Source: Thermoproteota archaeon (lineage in GTDB: Archaea; Thermoproteota; Methanomethylicia; Nezhaarchaeales; WYZ-LMO8). Taken from it: 7,374 nt of DNA. The stretch covers positions 1 through 7,374 of the forward strand of contig JAAOZJ010000073.1 in NCBI GenBank assembly GCA_011605835.1, written 5' to 3'. A program made the position numbers and the translations under genes. This document shows, piece by piece, positions 1-5,694 of the stretch (position 1 is the first letter of the stretch; each line of letters begins with the position of its first letter). Below the pieces are notes generated by a model, which searched no databases, was not told the origin of the DNA, and saw only the letters and a list, made by a program, of their open reading frames with translations.

Positions 1-517
1 GGGTGGTCTTCAACATCAGGAGGTCCTTTATGAAGCTCTCGTCGATTCTCCTACCTAGCCACTCGGGCTCAAAGATGTCTGCCCTAGCGCTTACGACTAT
101 AGCCTCAAAACCAGCGCTTACGAACTCGTTGAGGATTTGCTCGCGATCGAGGCGCCATAGAGGCTCCATGTAAAGAACCCCGACCTCATTGCAGACCCTA
201 ATGACCCAATCCAAGTGCTCTGCGATGTCGATGTCGCCGAAGACCATCCCGTCTACTCCCATTCTCTTCAGCTCTCTAGTAGCTTTCTTGAACTCCTCCT
301 CGTAGGTCTCCCAGGTGACCTCCTTTTGAAAGAGAGGGATGCCGATGGCCTCTGACTGGGCGGCGATAAGCTTTGAGCTAACTCCATGAGCCATGCACCT
401 CCCGTCCTTCGACACGAAGTTCAAGAGGCAGGAGACCTCGAAGCCCTTTTGGAGCGCCTTGTAGAGCGCGAGGCAACTGTCCTTGCCGCCGCTCCAAGAC
501 ACCGCCACCCTCGTCAC
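1..517 (-). CDS. Dph6/DUF71 (COG2102) family PP-loop ATPase, possibly the B12-linked subgroup; C-terminus off window
   Basis: This gene is not closed: 172 codons are visible and the reading frame runs off at base 1. The start is GTG at 517, placed because an in-frame TGA lies three codons upstream and GAGGGTGA sits 6 bases before it. Residues 9-14 are SGGKDS, the PP-loop that binds ATP pyrophosphate. Residues 93-109 read FGDIDIAEHLDWVIRVC, followed by EPLW, GFEAIVVSA and EWLGRRIDE, which is the DUF71 core. Known members include diphthine-ammonia ligase (Dph6), which makes the final amide of diphthamide on elongation factor 2, and a subgroup that comparative genomics has tied to B12 salvage. 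The GDI...EH..W segment looks to me more like the non-Dph6 subgroup, and the CbiE and BtuCD-type neighbours agree. The C-terminal motif region (EGGEFE in Dph6) that would separate them is outside the window. It starts 15 bases after the stop of the asparagine-synthetase-like gene, so it is probably co-transcribed. Confidence 0.88.
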   Translation of the reverse strand, partial: MTRVAVSWSGGKDSCLALYKALQKGFEVSCLLNFVSKDGRCMAHGVSSKLIAAQSEAIGIPLFQKEVTWETYEEEFKKATRELKRMGVDGMVFGDIDIAEHLDWVIRVCNEVGVLYMEPLWRLDREQILNEFVSAGFEAIVVSARADIFEPEWLGRRIDESFIKDLLMLKTT

Positions 518-523
518 GTCAAT

Positions 524-531
524 TCACCCTC
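524..531 (-). promoter_or_regulatory. Ribosome binding site for the DUF71 gene
   Basis: The minus strand reads GAGGGTGA, complementary to the archaeal 16S 3' end, 6 bases before the GTG at 517. It lies just after the TAA of the preceding gene and fixes a GTG start that an ATG-only search would miss. Confidence 0.7.
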
Positions 532-532
532 A

Positions 533-1504
533 TTAGATGGGATAAGAGCCACACGTCCGGCAGTAGGTGGCTTCCTCTTCCACGTCTGAGTTGCAGTAAG
601 GGCACGTCCTACCACCTCTTGTCGAGCGAGGAATGCCCACTACTGATCTGAAGACCTCATAGTAGAAGAGCTGTTCCTTGCTTCGTATGACCACCTTGTC
701 GACTTCGAGGTACTTCCTTCTCTTCTCCTCAAACTCCTCATTCGAGATCATCTGATCGAAGAGGGCTGGCAGGATAGCCGTCCCCGAGCCCTGCTCGATC
801 GGGTTCTTGACCCTCCACACTATTTCATCAGGCAACGCTCCCTCAAAGGCCTTCCTCAAGATCCACTTGCCCCACTTTCTCCCCCTCTCTTCGCGGACCA
901 TGTATGAGGGATCGAGCCTAGAGGCGAAGTCCATTATGCGCGGGTCGAGGTAGGGGAGCTTGACCTCGATGCCGAGAGCCTTAGACAATCGGATTGAGGA
1001 GAAGCTCATGGTCCTCCACATTTTCTTGAGCTCTAACCTCAACCTCTCCCCTTCTAAATCATGTAAGAAGCTATATCCTGCGAAGAGCTCATCACCGCCA
1101 TCGCCGGTCATGACAGCGCTTAGGCCCTCTTCTTTAGCGGTCTTCAACGCTACATATATGGCGGCACTATTGCGTATCTCCATCGGATCGAATGACCTCA
1201 TGATCTTAATGGTCGTATTGAGAGCATCGCGTAGCTCGTCCTCGCAGATGTAGTGTATGGAATGCTTAATGCCTAGCCGTTTAGCAATTAATGAGGCGTA
1301 CTCGACGTCGGGTGCTGGAGCCCCTTTTAACGCGACCGTAAAGGCTTTTTGCTTGACGAACTTCGATGCCACGAACGCTAAAATACTTGTGTCTAAGCCT
1401 CCTGAGAGCAATAACCCTTCGCACAAGTTTCTTTTTACAGCATCTTCTATTAACTCGCGCAGCTCAAGGCAAATCCTTTCTATTGTAAGATCGTTGGTAA
1501 TCAT
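533..1504 (-). CDS. Asparagine-synthetase-like PP-loop amidotransferase domain with C-terminal zinc ribbon, no glutaminase domain
   Basis: The 323-residue protein carries the ATP-binding synthetase half of the AsnB family. SGGLDTS at residues 34-40 is the PP-loop, GDGGDELFAGY at 134-144 is the AsnB signature, and LPYLDPRIMDFA at 183-194 is also typical. The family activates a carboxylate as an acyl-adenylate and converts it to an amide. Full AsnB proteins are usually about 500 residues or more and begin with a class II glutaminase domain whose first residue after Met is Cys. That half is absent here, so ammonia must come free or from a partner. The C-terminus adds CPYC (301-304) and CRTC (315-318), a four-cysteine zinc ribbon. 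The start is ATG with GAGGAG 6 bases upstream, overlapping the stop of the methylase gene 10 bases away. The context of tetrapyrrole methylases suggests the substrate may be a tetrapyrrole carboxylate rather than aspartate; this is inference. Confidence 0.85.
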   Translation of the reverse strand: MITNDLTIERICLELRELIEDAVKRNLCEGLLLSGGLDTSILAFVASKFVKQKAFTVALKGAPAPDVEYASLIAKRLGIKHSIHYICEDELRDALNTTIKIMRSFDPMEIRNSAAIYVALKTAKEEGLSAVMTGDGGDELFAGYSFLHDLEGERLRLELKKMWRTMSFSSIRLSKALGIEVKLPYLDPRIMDFASRLDPSYMVREERGRKWGKWILRKAFEGALPDEIVWRVKNPIEQGSGTAILPALFDQMISNEEFEEKRRKYLEVDKVVIRSKEQLFYYEVFRSVVGIPRSTRGGRTCPYCNSDVEEEATYCRTCGSYPI

Positions 1505-1514
1505 ACTTAACTCC

Positions 1515-2246
1515 TCAACTCATTTCATTAGCGTGACGCGTGCGTAGGCTACCATTCAAGAGCACGACATCGTTAAGACGGCTAGCGCCTCTTAAAATGA
1601 CGATCGAGAGGTCGCCATGCTCAGCGCTTAAGAGGTCGCTCAATTTGCAGACATACGCCCTCTCCCCTCTTAGAGTGAGGTTTTCAAACACCATTACCTC
1701 TAAGTCCTTGGAAACGCCGTTGTCTATGAGGAACCTAGCTATGTCCTTGGGCATGAAGTCCCAAGGCCTAGGAAGCACTATAACGCTCCTACGACCCTCC
1801 TTCACCGCCCTCAACAACTCCTCCTTCTCCTCGTCAATTGAGCCGCTTTTATGAAACGTTATGAAGAGGGATTCTTCCATGGCCAACCCAGCCTCCGCAC
1901 AAGCCACTTGAACTGAGCTGATGCCGGGCACTACTTTGACGTTCTTGCACATCGATTTTATCTTTTCAACGAACTGTTTGTCTGAGAAGTTGGGGTCGCC
2001 GTAACAACAGATGACGCACTTCTTGCCAGCTCTCTCTTGTGACGCTATGAAGTTTAAGACCTCGTCCTCATTGGCGTAATCCATGACCAAGGCCTTTCCC
2101 TTTATCATGTTCTCCACGACTTTAAGAGCCTGCTTAAAGCCCGCGACGTAATCCGCTTCTTCGATTAGTTTCATTGCCTTGACCGTGAGGTATTCTGGAT
2201 CTCCAGGGCCTATGCCTACAATCCACACCTCACCCACGTCAGTCAT
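1515..2246 (-). CDS. CbiE-type tetrapyrrole (corrin) C-methyltransferase, second copy
   Basis: This 243-residue protein belongs to the SAM-dependent tetrapyrrole methylase family. GIGPG at residues 11-15 is the N-terminal signature and CYGDPNFS at 81-88 is the GDP loop. VVPGISSVQVACAEAGL at 105-121, FENLTL at 187-192 and a terminal LSIVIL strand complete the fold. The arrangement is closest to CbiE (cobalt-precorrin-7 C5-methyltransferase of the anaerobic B12 pathway) among the family members I can recall. The usual CbiE-type SLHGR segment reads ITFHKSG here, so the precise ring position methylated is uncertain. I place the start at ATG 2246, not at the in-frame ATG 2291. ATG 2246 overlaps the TGA of the upstream methylase (ATGA), has GAGGGAG 5 bases upstream, and puts the signature at the normal distance from the N-terminus. 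It is the tandem partner of the next gene upstream, with clearly diverged sequence, so a split of function is likely. Confidence 0.88.
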   Translation of the reverse strand: MTDVGEVWIVGIGPGDPEYLTVKAMKLIEEADYVAGFKQALKVVENMIKGKALVMDYANEDEVLNFIASQERAGKKCVICCYGDPNFSDKQFVEKIKSMCKNVKVVPGISSVQVACAEAGLAMEESLFITFHKSGSIDEEKEELLRAVKEGRRSVIVLPRPWDFMPKDIARFLIDNGVSKDLEVMVFENLTLRGERAYVCKLSDLLSAEHGDLSIVILRGASRLNDVVLLNGSLRTRHANEMS

Positions 2247-2947
2247 TTCAACTCCCTCTTTGGGCTGGCGATCACCATTACCGATAACCATGAGAATTGC
2301 CTGTCTAATGCCTCCTTCAACGTCCCCTTAAATACCCTCTGATCCTTTAGCGTCAAATTTTCACAGACTACCACCGGGACGTCCCCACTAATACCGTTAG
2401 CGATCAAGTGTTTCGCGGCCTCGCTTGGAGAGAGGTCAGGACCAACGAGCATTATCACGTGCCTACCACGTCTAAGAGCCTCAATCATGAGCCCCATCTT
2501 TTCATTCACGTCCCCACCATCATGGAAGGATACTATGAGGGACTCATCGATGTTCACCCTCGCTATGGCCGCGGCCACCTGTACCGAGCTAATGCCCGGG
2601 ATTATCTCCACGTCAAAGCCCTCGAAGACTTTTAGAAGTCTAGTGAGCCCAGAAGAAATGCATGGATCACCAATCCTTAACACCGCAACGGTCTTGCCGG
2701 TCTTCTCGGCCTCTCTAGCGACTTCCTCGATAACTTCGACATAGTTGTCAACGGTTTGTAGGCGAACTTCCTTGTCCTTGACCAAGTCCTTCACAGGTAA
2801 TAAGTCGAGCTCCCAGCCCACGACTATGTCGGCTTTACTAATCACTTCCTTGGCCTTCTCTGTCAAGTACTCTGTAGAACCAGGACCAACGCCTACGATA
2901 TACACCATAGGCCTTAGGCGTGTTGCTCTCTCGCCATCACGCACCAT
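2243..2947 (-). CDS. cbiE: CbiE-type cobalt-precorrin C5-methyltransferase, first copy
   Basis: The 234-residue protein is a SAM-dependent tetrapyrrole methylase. It shows YIVGVGPGSTEYLT at residues 16-29, RIGDPCISSG at 91-100, IIPGISSVQVAAAIAR at 115-130 and VCENLTL at 194-200. The end is GTLKEAL followed by LSVMVIAS, an order and spacing typical of CbiE. CbiE methylates C5 of cobalt-precorrin-7 in anaerobic cobalamin synthesis. The usual SLHGR segment is VSFHDGG (residues 138-144), so substrate specificity may differ. Two starts are possible: ATG 2947, with GGGGGT 7 bases upstream, and ATG 2908, which begins MVYIVGVGPG and is the more family-like N-terminus. I keep 2947 because of the stronger ribosome binding site. 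The gene begins after the only sizeable intergenic gap in the window and overlaps the next methylase by ATGA. Neither CbiT (the C15 methylase/decarboxylase partner) nor other cbi genes are visible. Confidence 0.87.
   Translation of the reverse strand: MVRDGERATRLRPMVYIVGVGPGSTEYLTEKAKEVISKADIVVGWELDLLPVKDLVKDKEVRLQTVDNYVEVIEEVAREAEKTGKTVAVLRIGDPCISSGLTRLLKVFEGFDVEIIPGISSVQVAAAIARVNIDESLIVSFHDGGDVNEKMGLMIEALRRGRHVIMLVGPDLSPSEAAKHLIANGISGDVPVVVCENLTLKDQRVFKGTLKEALDRQFSWLSVMVIASPKRELK
2252..2258 (-). promoter_or_regulatory. Ribosome binding site deciding the start of the second methylase
   Basis: The minus strand reads GAGGGAG 5 bases before ATG 2246, inside the last codons of the upstream gene. 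It supports this start over the longer in-frame ATG at 2291. Confidence 0.7.
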
Positions 2948-2954
2948 CTAAACG

Positions 2955-2960
2955 ACCCCC
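2955..2960 (-). promoter_or_regulatory. Ribosome binding site of the first methylase
   Basis: The minus strand reads GGGGGT 7 bases before ATG 2947. The same hexamer precedes the PflA-like gene at 4894. It favours the longer start over ATG 2908, which has only a weak AAGG upstream. Confidence 0.55.
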
Positions 2961-3020
2961 TTTAGTCTTCAACGATTTCAAGCCATCATAGGCGCTCACG
3001 TAAATCCCTTCAAGATGACT

Positions 3021-4103
3021 CTATACGCGGTCTGAGTACCGTTCAACTTCGTCATTCTCGTAGGGATCGTAGCTACATAGCGGATCTGGTGCGTGCCAGT
3101 CTCCTGTGAGCTCAAAAGCCCTGACTCTACAGCCACCACAGATGTATTTGTACTTACAAAATCTGCATTTACCCTTAAGGTTCTCAGGGTCTCTCAGCCT
3201 ATTAGTCTCCTCCACCATCTTTAAGTAAATATCACTTAGGGGCTCCTCAAGTATATTGCCAAATCGAAGTGGTGCAAAGAGGCACGGCATGGCATTTCCA
3301 GAGGAGTCGATGTCAAGATAACGTCCTATCATGCAAACTCTTGTACGCTCATACCACGGAACGTCTCCTACAAATCTCATAAAGAGCGGGTCGTAAATGA
3401 ACACACTTTGCCTCCACCTTCGACTTCTAACGCCCTGAGCCACCTCCTTCATGAAGTCTTCGAACTCCTTAGGGGTCGGTGCAAACGCGTTGAATATAGT
3501 CTTAGCCCTTCCCGTCGGCCTGATCCCAAAGATGACCGTGCGCTCAAGGCCAAGGCTTGAAGCAAGGTCAAGTACCTGAGAGATCTCTTTTATATTGGGC
3601 TTAAGAGCTGCTGTTACAAATCCTTGTAAGATATCGTATTTCAAGCACCTGTTAAGCGCTTCCATCACCCTCTCATAGACTTCAGGGGCTTCACAGATAG
3701 CGTCAATAGTGGAGTGAGAGATGCCGTCTATTGCAACAGTTACCTTAACGCCCGCGCGTCTCAGCTCTTTAGCAAGCTCTTCACCCTTCTCACCACGTCC
3801 TACGAGCTTACCACCCTTAGTGACTACGTAGGGCTTAAGGCCCACCTCGCTACAAAATTTACAAAGCTCAATGATATCGTCCCTGAGTAGAGGCTCGCCG
3901 CCGACGAAGACGAAGTACTTTACGCCAACTTTGCTCAGCTTCGATATCAGGACTTTCGCTTCATCAGTATTCAGCTCCTTAGTGTTCTTGGGCGGATAGC
4001 AACAGTGCTTACACCCAACATCGCACTTCTCCGTGGCATACCAGAGAACTATTCGAGGAAAGCCGAATCGAGGATCACGACGATTTTTGGACGTGATATT
4101 CAC
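3021..4103 (-). CDS. Radical SAM/SPASM protein, AhbD/NirJ-like (heme-type tetrapyrrole side-chain chemistry)
   Basis: With the GTG 4103 start the protein has 360 residues. CDVGCKHC at residues 27-34 is the CX3CX2C site for the radical SAM [4Fe-4S] cluster, and GGEP follows at 68-71. The C-terminal SPASM region has Cys 257, 274, 313, 316, 322, 325 and 343, enough to ligate auxiliary clusters. CGGCRVRAFELTGDWHAPDP closely matches the C-terminal signature of AhbC/AhbD/NirJ. In that family, AhbD decarboxylates the propionates of iron-coproporphyrin III, AhbC removes acetate side chains, and NirJ acts in heme d1 synthesis. No ahbA/ahbB or nir genes are visible, so the substrate here is open. Peptide-modifying SPASM enzymes are an alternative, but no precursor peptide is seen nearby. 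I chose GTG 4103 because it overlaps the TGA of the upstream gene as GTGA, as at 4894. A TTG at 4142 would add 13 residues; neither start has a clear ribosome binding site. Confidence 0.85.
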   Translation of the reverse strand: MNITSKNRRDPRFGFPRIVLWYATEKCDVGCKHCCYPPKNTKELNTDEAKVLISKLSKVGVKYFVFVGGEPLLRDDIIELCKFCSEVGLKPYVVTKGGKLVGRGEKGEELAKELRRAGVKVTVAIDGISHSTIDAICEAPEVYERVMEALNRCLKYDILQGFVTAALKPNIKEISQVLDLASSLGLERTVIFGIRPTGRAKTIFNAFAPTPKEFEDFMKEVAQGVRSRRWRQSVFIYDPLFMRFVGDVPWYERTRVCMIGRYLDIDSSGNAMPCLFAPLRFGNILEEPLSDIYLKMVEETNRLRDPENLKGKCRFCKYKYICGGCRVRAFELTGDWHAPDPLCSYDPYENDEVERYSDRV

Positions 4104-4894
4104 CACGCTCTGAGCGACTGAGATTTGGGGTATACTAGGCAAACTTTGCCCAAGGGCTTCATCGTATACGAGCTCCTCACGATTACTTTTCTTAAGTGCT
4201 TCTCAGACCTTTCTTTAGCTTCGAGGAGCTCCTCCAATGTAGGCCTCCTCCATGGCGCTGAGGGCACCGGCACGTATTCGTCTATTATCATGGGCACGTC
4301 CTCGCTGAGATAGGAGACTACGCGTTGTGCCAAGAGCTCAATGTCTTGGGGCTCGTTGAAGCCTGGTATCAAAATTGTCTCGACGACGACTTTGAATCTG
4401 CTTTGAAACGCTAGCTTCATGTTCTTAAGGACTATGTCTAAGTCGCTTTTACGTCTCTTGGTGTAAATGGAGAACTTCTCTGGATGTATGCTCTTTATGC
4501 TCAACTCTATCGTGAAGTCCTTTGGCATACTGTTAAGGAACTTGTCTAGTAAGAGGCCATTGGTTAGGAGGACAACTTCGGAGCTCATGTTGTTCAGCAC
4601 TCTTACGACACCGTAAAATGCGGGGTCTGCAGTCGGCTCACCACCTCCTAACACGACTCTCCTTAAGCCCATCTCCTCTTTAACACCTTCCATTATTTCC
4701 CTGAATTCCTCTAAAGTCAGTACCTTTACGTCGCTTCTTGCGAGTCCTCTTACATCACCATCTTCGTAGAGGTGGTGGTCCCATGTGAACCTCCTCCTTA
4801 TACATCCAAGACACTTAAAGTTACAGCCGACAAATTGCACGTAAGCGGTCTTGTCGTGGTCATAGTACGTTATGTGATAGATCCGCGTGATCAC
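4100..4894 (-). CDS. Radical SAM protein, PflA/COG1180-like
   Basis: The 264-residue protein begins at GTG 4894, which overlaps the TGA of the ABC ATPase gene as GTGA. CNFKCLGC at residues 24-31 is the CX3CX2C cluster site. GGGEPTAD at 83-90 is the SAM-binding glycine motif, LLTNGLLL at 109-116 and IELSIKS at 129-135 are core barrel strands, and ILIPGFNE follows at 174-181. The short length and absence of extra cysteine clusters resemble glycyl-radical-activating enzymes and related archaeal radical SAM proteins of unknown substrate. No glycyl radical enzyme is visible, so an activase role has no target here. Tight coupling to both the importer and the AhbD-like gene suggests it acts on the same imported or modified molecule, or assists the second radical SAM enzyme. 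The specific reaction cannot be named from sequence. Confidence 0.85.
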   Translation of the reverse strand: MITRIYHITYYDHDKTAYVQFVGCNFKCLGCIRRRFTWDHHLYEDGDVRGLARSDVKVLTLEEFREIMEGVKEEMGLRRVVLGGGEPTADPAFYGVVRVLNNMSSEVVLLTNGLLLDKFLNSMPKDFTIELSIKSIHPEKFSIYTKRRKSDLDIVLKNMKLAFQSRFKVVVETILIPGFNEPQDIELLAQRVVSYLSEDVPMIIDEYVPVPSAPWRRPTLEELLEAKERSEKHLRKVIVRSSYTMKPLGKVCLVYPKSQSLRAW

Positions 4895-5694
4895 GTGAGA
4901 CCCCCGTAATGTGCTTCCTTTATGGGCTCTAATGGTATCGCTACCCTCCTCCCATTAATGCTCAACAAGGAGACCTTCACTCGGTACACTCTTTCAATTA
5001 AGTCCTCTCTCAACACATCCTCTCCCCTGCCAGCAGCTATGATTTCTCCATTATTCAAAACGATGACCTTGTCAGCGTAGAGAGACGCTAGGTAGAGATC
5101 GTGAACGGCCGCGAGGCATGCGATCTTACTTGCCTTCACGCTTTTCTTCACGTAGTCCAACACCTCCAGCCTGTACTTGAGGTCTAAGAAGGCCGAGGGC
5201 TCGTCGAGCAACAACACTTTAGGCCTCTGCACAAAAGCCCTCGCCAAGAGGACTCTCTGTAGCTCACCACTGCTAAGCTGATCCAATCTCCTGTCGAGGA
5301 GATGGCTTATGTTCAGCCATTTAGAGACGTCTTCCACGATGTCGAGGTCCTGACGTGGCGTAGAGAAGCTTAACGCACTTTGATGAGGATATCTAGCGGT
5401 GAGCAAAAAGTCAAGCACAGTAGTGGGAATGGACCTGCTCAAATGAGGGTCTATGTAAGCAATTAACTTGCCGAGGTCTCTAGGTGAGAGCCTCGATAGG
5501 ACCTTCCCATCTAAGTAGACGGCCCCAGCCTTAGGTCTAACGATGGAGGCGATGGTCTTTAAGAGCGTTGATTTTCCAGAACCGTTCGGTCCAATGACAA
5601 AGACCATCTCTCCTTCACTAATTTCAAATGAGGCACTTCTTAGCGCAGGGGTGGAGTCATACCAAACCTCTAGCTTCTCGACGACTATCTTCAT
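4891..5694 (-). CDS. ABC transporter ATPase, BtuD/FepC (iron chelate/B12) type, with altered Q-loop
   Basis: This 267-residue cytoplasmic nucleotide-binding subunit would power import through the adjacent permease. GPNGSGKST at residues 35-43 is Walker A, and LSSGE at 140-144 is the ABC signature. LLLDEP at 161-166 is Walker B with catalytic Glu165, and His198 is the H-loop. The Q-loop is unusual: where relatives read AYVPQ, this protein reads AYIDPH (79-84), so no glutamine is present at or next to that position. All other catalytic motifs are intact, so it is probably active. The start is ATG 5694, overlapping the permease stop as ATGA, with GAGGATGA 4 bases upstream. The family imports cobalamin, siderophores, heme or, in some archaea, other metal chelates. 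The tetrapyrrole-related genes downstream favour a corrinoid or heme-like cargo, but this is inference. Confidence 0.93.
   Translation of the reverse strand: MKIVVEKLEVWYDSTPALRSASFEISEGEMVFVIGPNGSGKSTLLKTIASIVRPKAGAVYLDGKVLSRLSPRDLGKLIAYIDPHLSRSIPTTVLDFLLTARYPHQSALSFSTPRQDLDIVEDVSKWLNISHLLDRRLDQLSSGELQRVLLARAFVQRPKVLLLDEPSAFLDLKYRLEVLDYVKKSVKASKIACLAAVHDLYLASLYADKVIVLNNGEIIAAGRGEDVLREDLIERVYRVKVSLLSINGRRVAIPLEPIKEAHYGGLT
4900..4905 (-). promoter_or_regulatory. Ribosome binding site of the PflA-like radical SAM gene
   Basis: GGGGGT on the minus strand lies 5 bases before GTG 4894, within the end of the ATPase gene. It supports a GTG start that overlaps the upstream stop. Confidence 0.6.

Noticed and set aside
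386..589. Plus-strand open frame of 67 codons across the DUF71/AsnB junction
   Set aside because: It is antisense to two genes with clear family motifs, and its translation has no recognisable domain.
960..1854. Several plus-strand open frames of about 95-105 codons opposite the AsnB-like and methylase genes
   Set aside because: They are antisense shadows: serine-rich, low-complexity translations with no motifs and no ribosome binding sites that I could support.
2247..2291. Longer N-terminus for the second methylase starting at ATG 2291
   Set aside because: The added 15 residues are not family-like, and the ATG at 2246 has a good ribosome binding site and an ATGA overlap.
2948..3020. Cobalamin riboswitch in the gap before the methylase genes
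   Set aside because: Seventy-three bases are too few for a typical B12 riboswitch, and I see no B12-box-like sequence.
4104..4142. TTG start at 4142 for the SPASM radical SAM protein
   Set aside because: No ribosome binding site precedes it, and it would overlap the upstream gene by 43 bases; GTG 4103 gives the same GTGA overlap used at the neighbouring junction. Not excluded.
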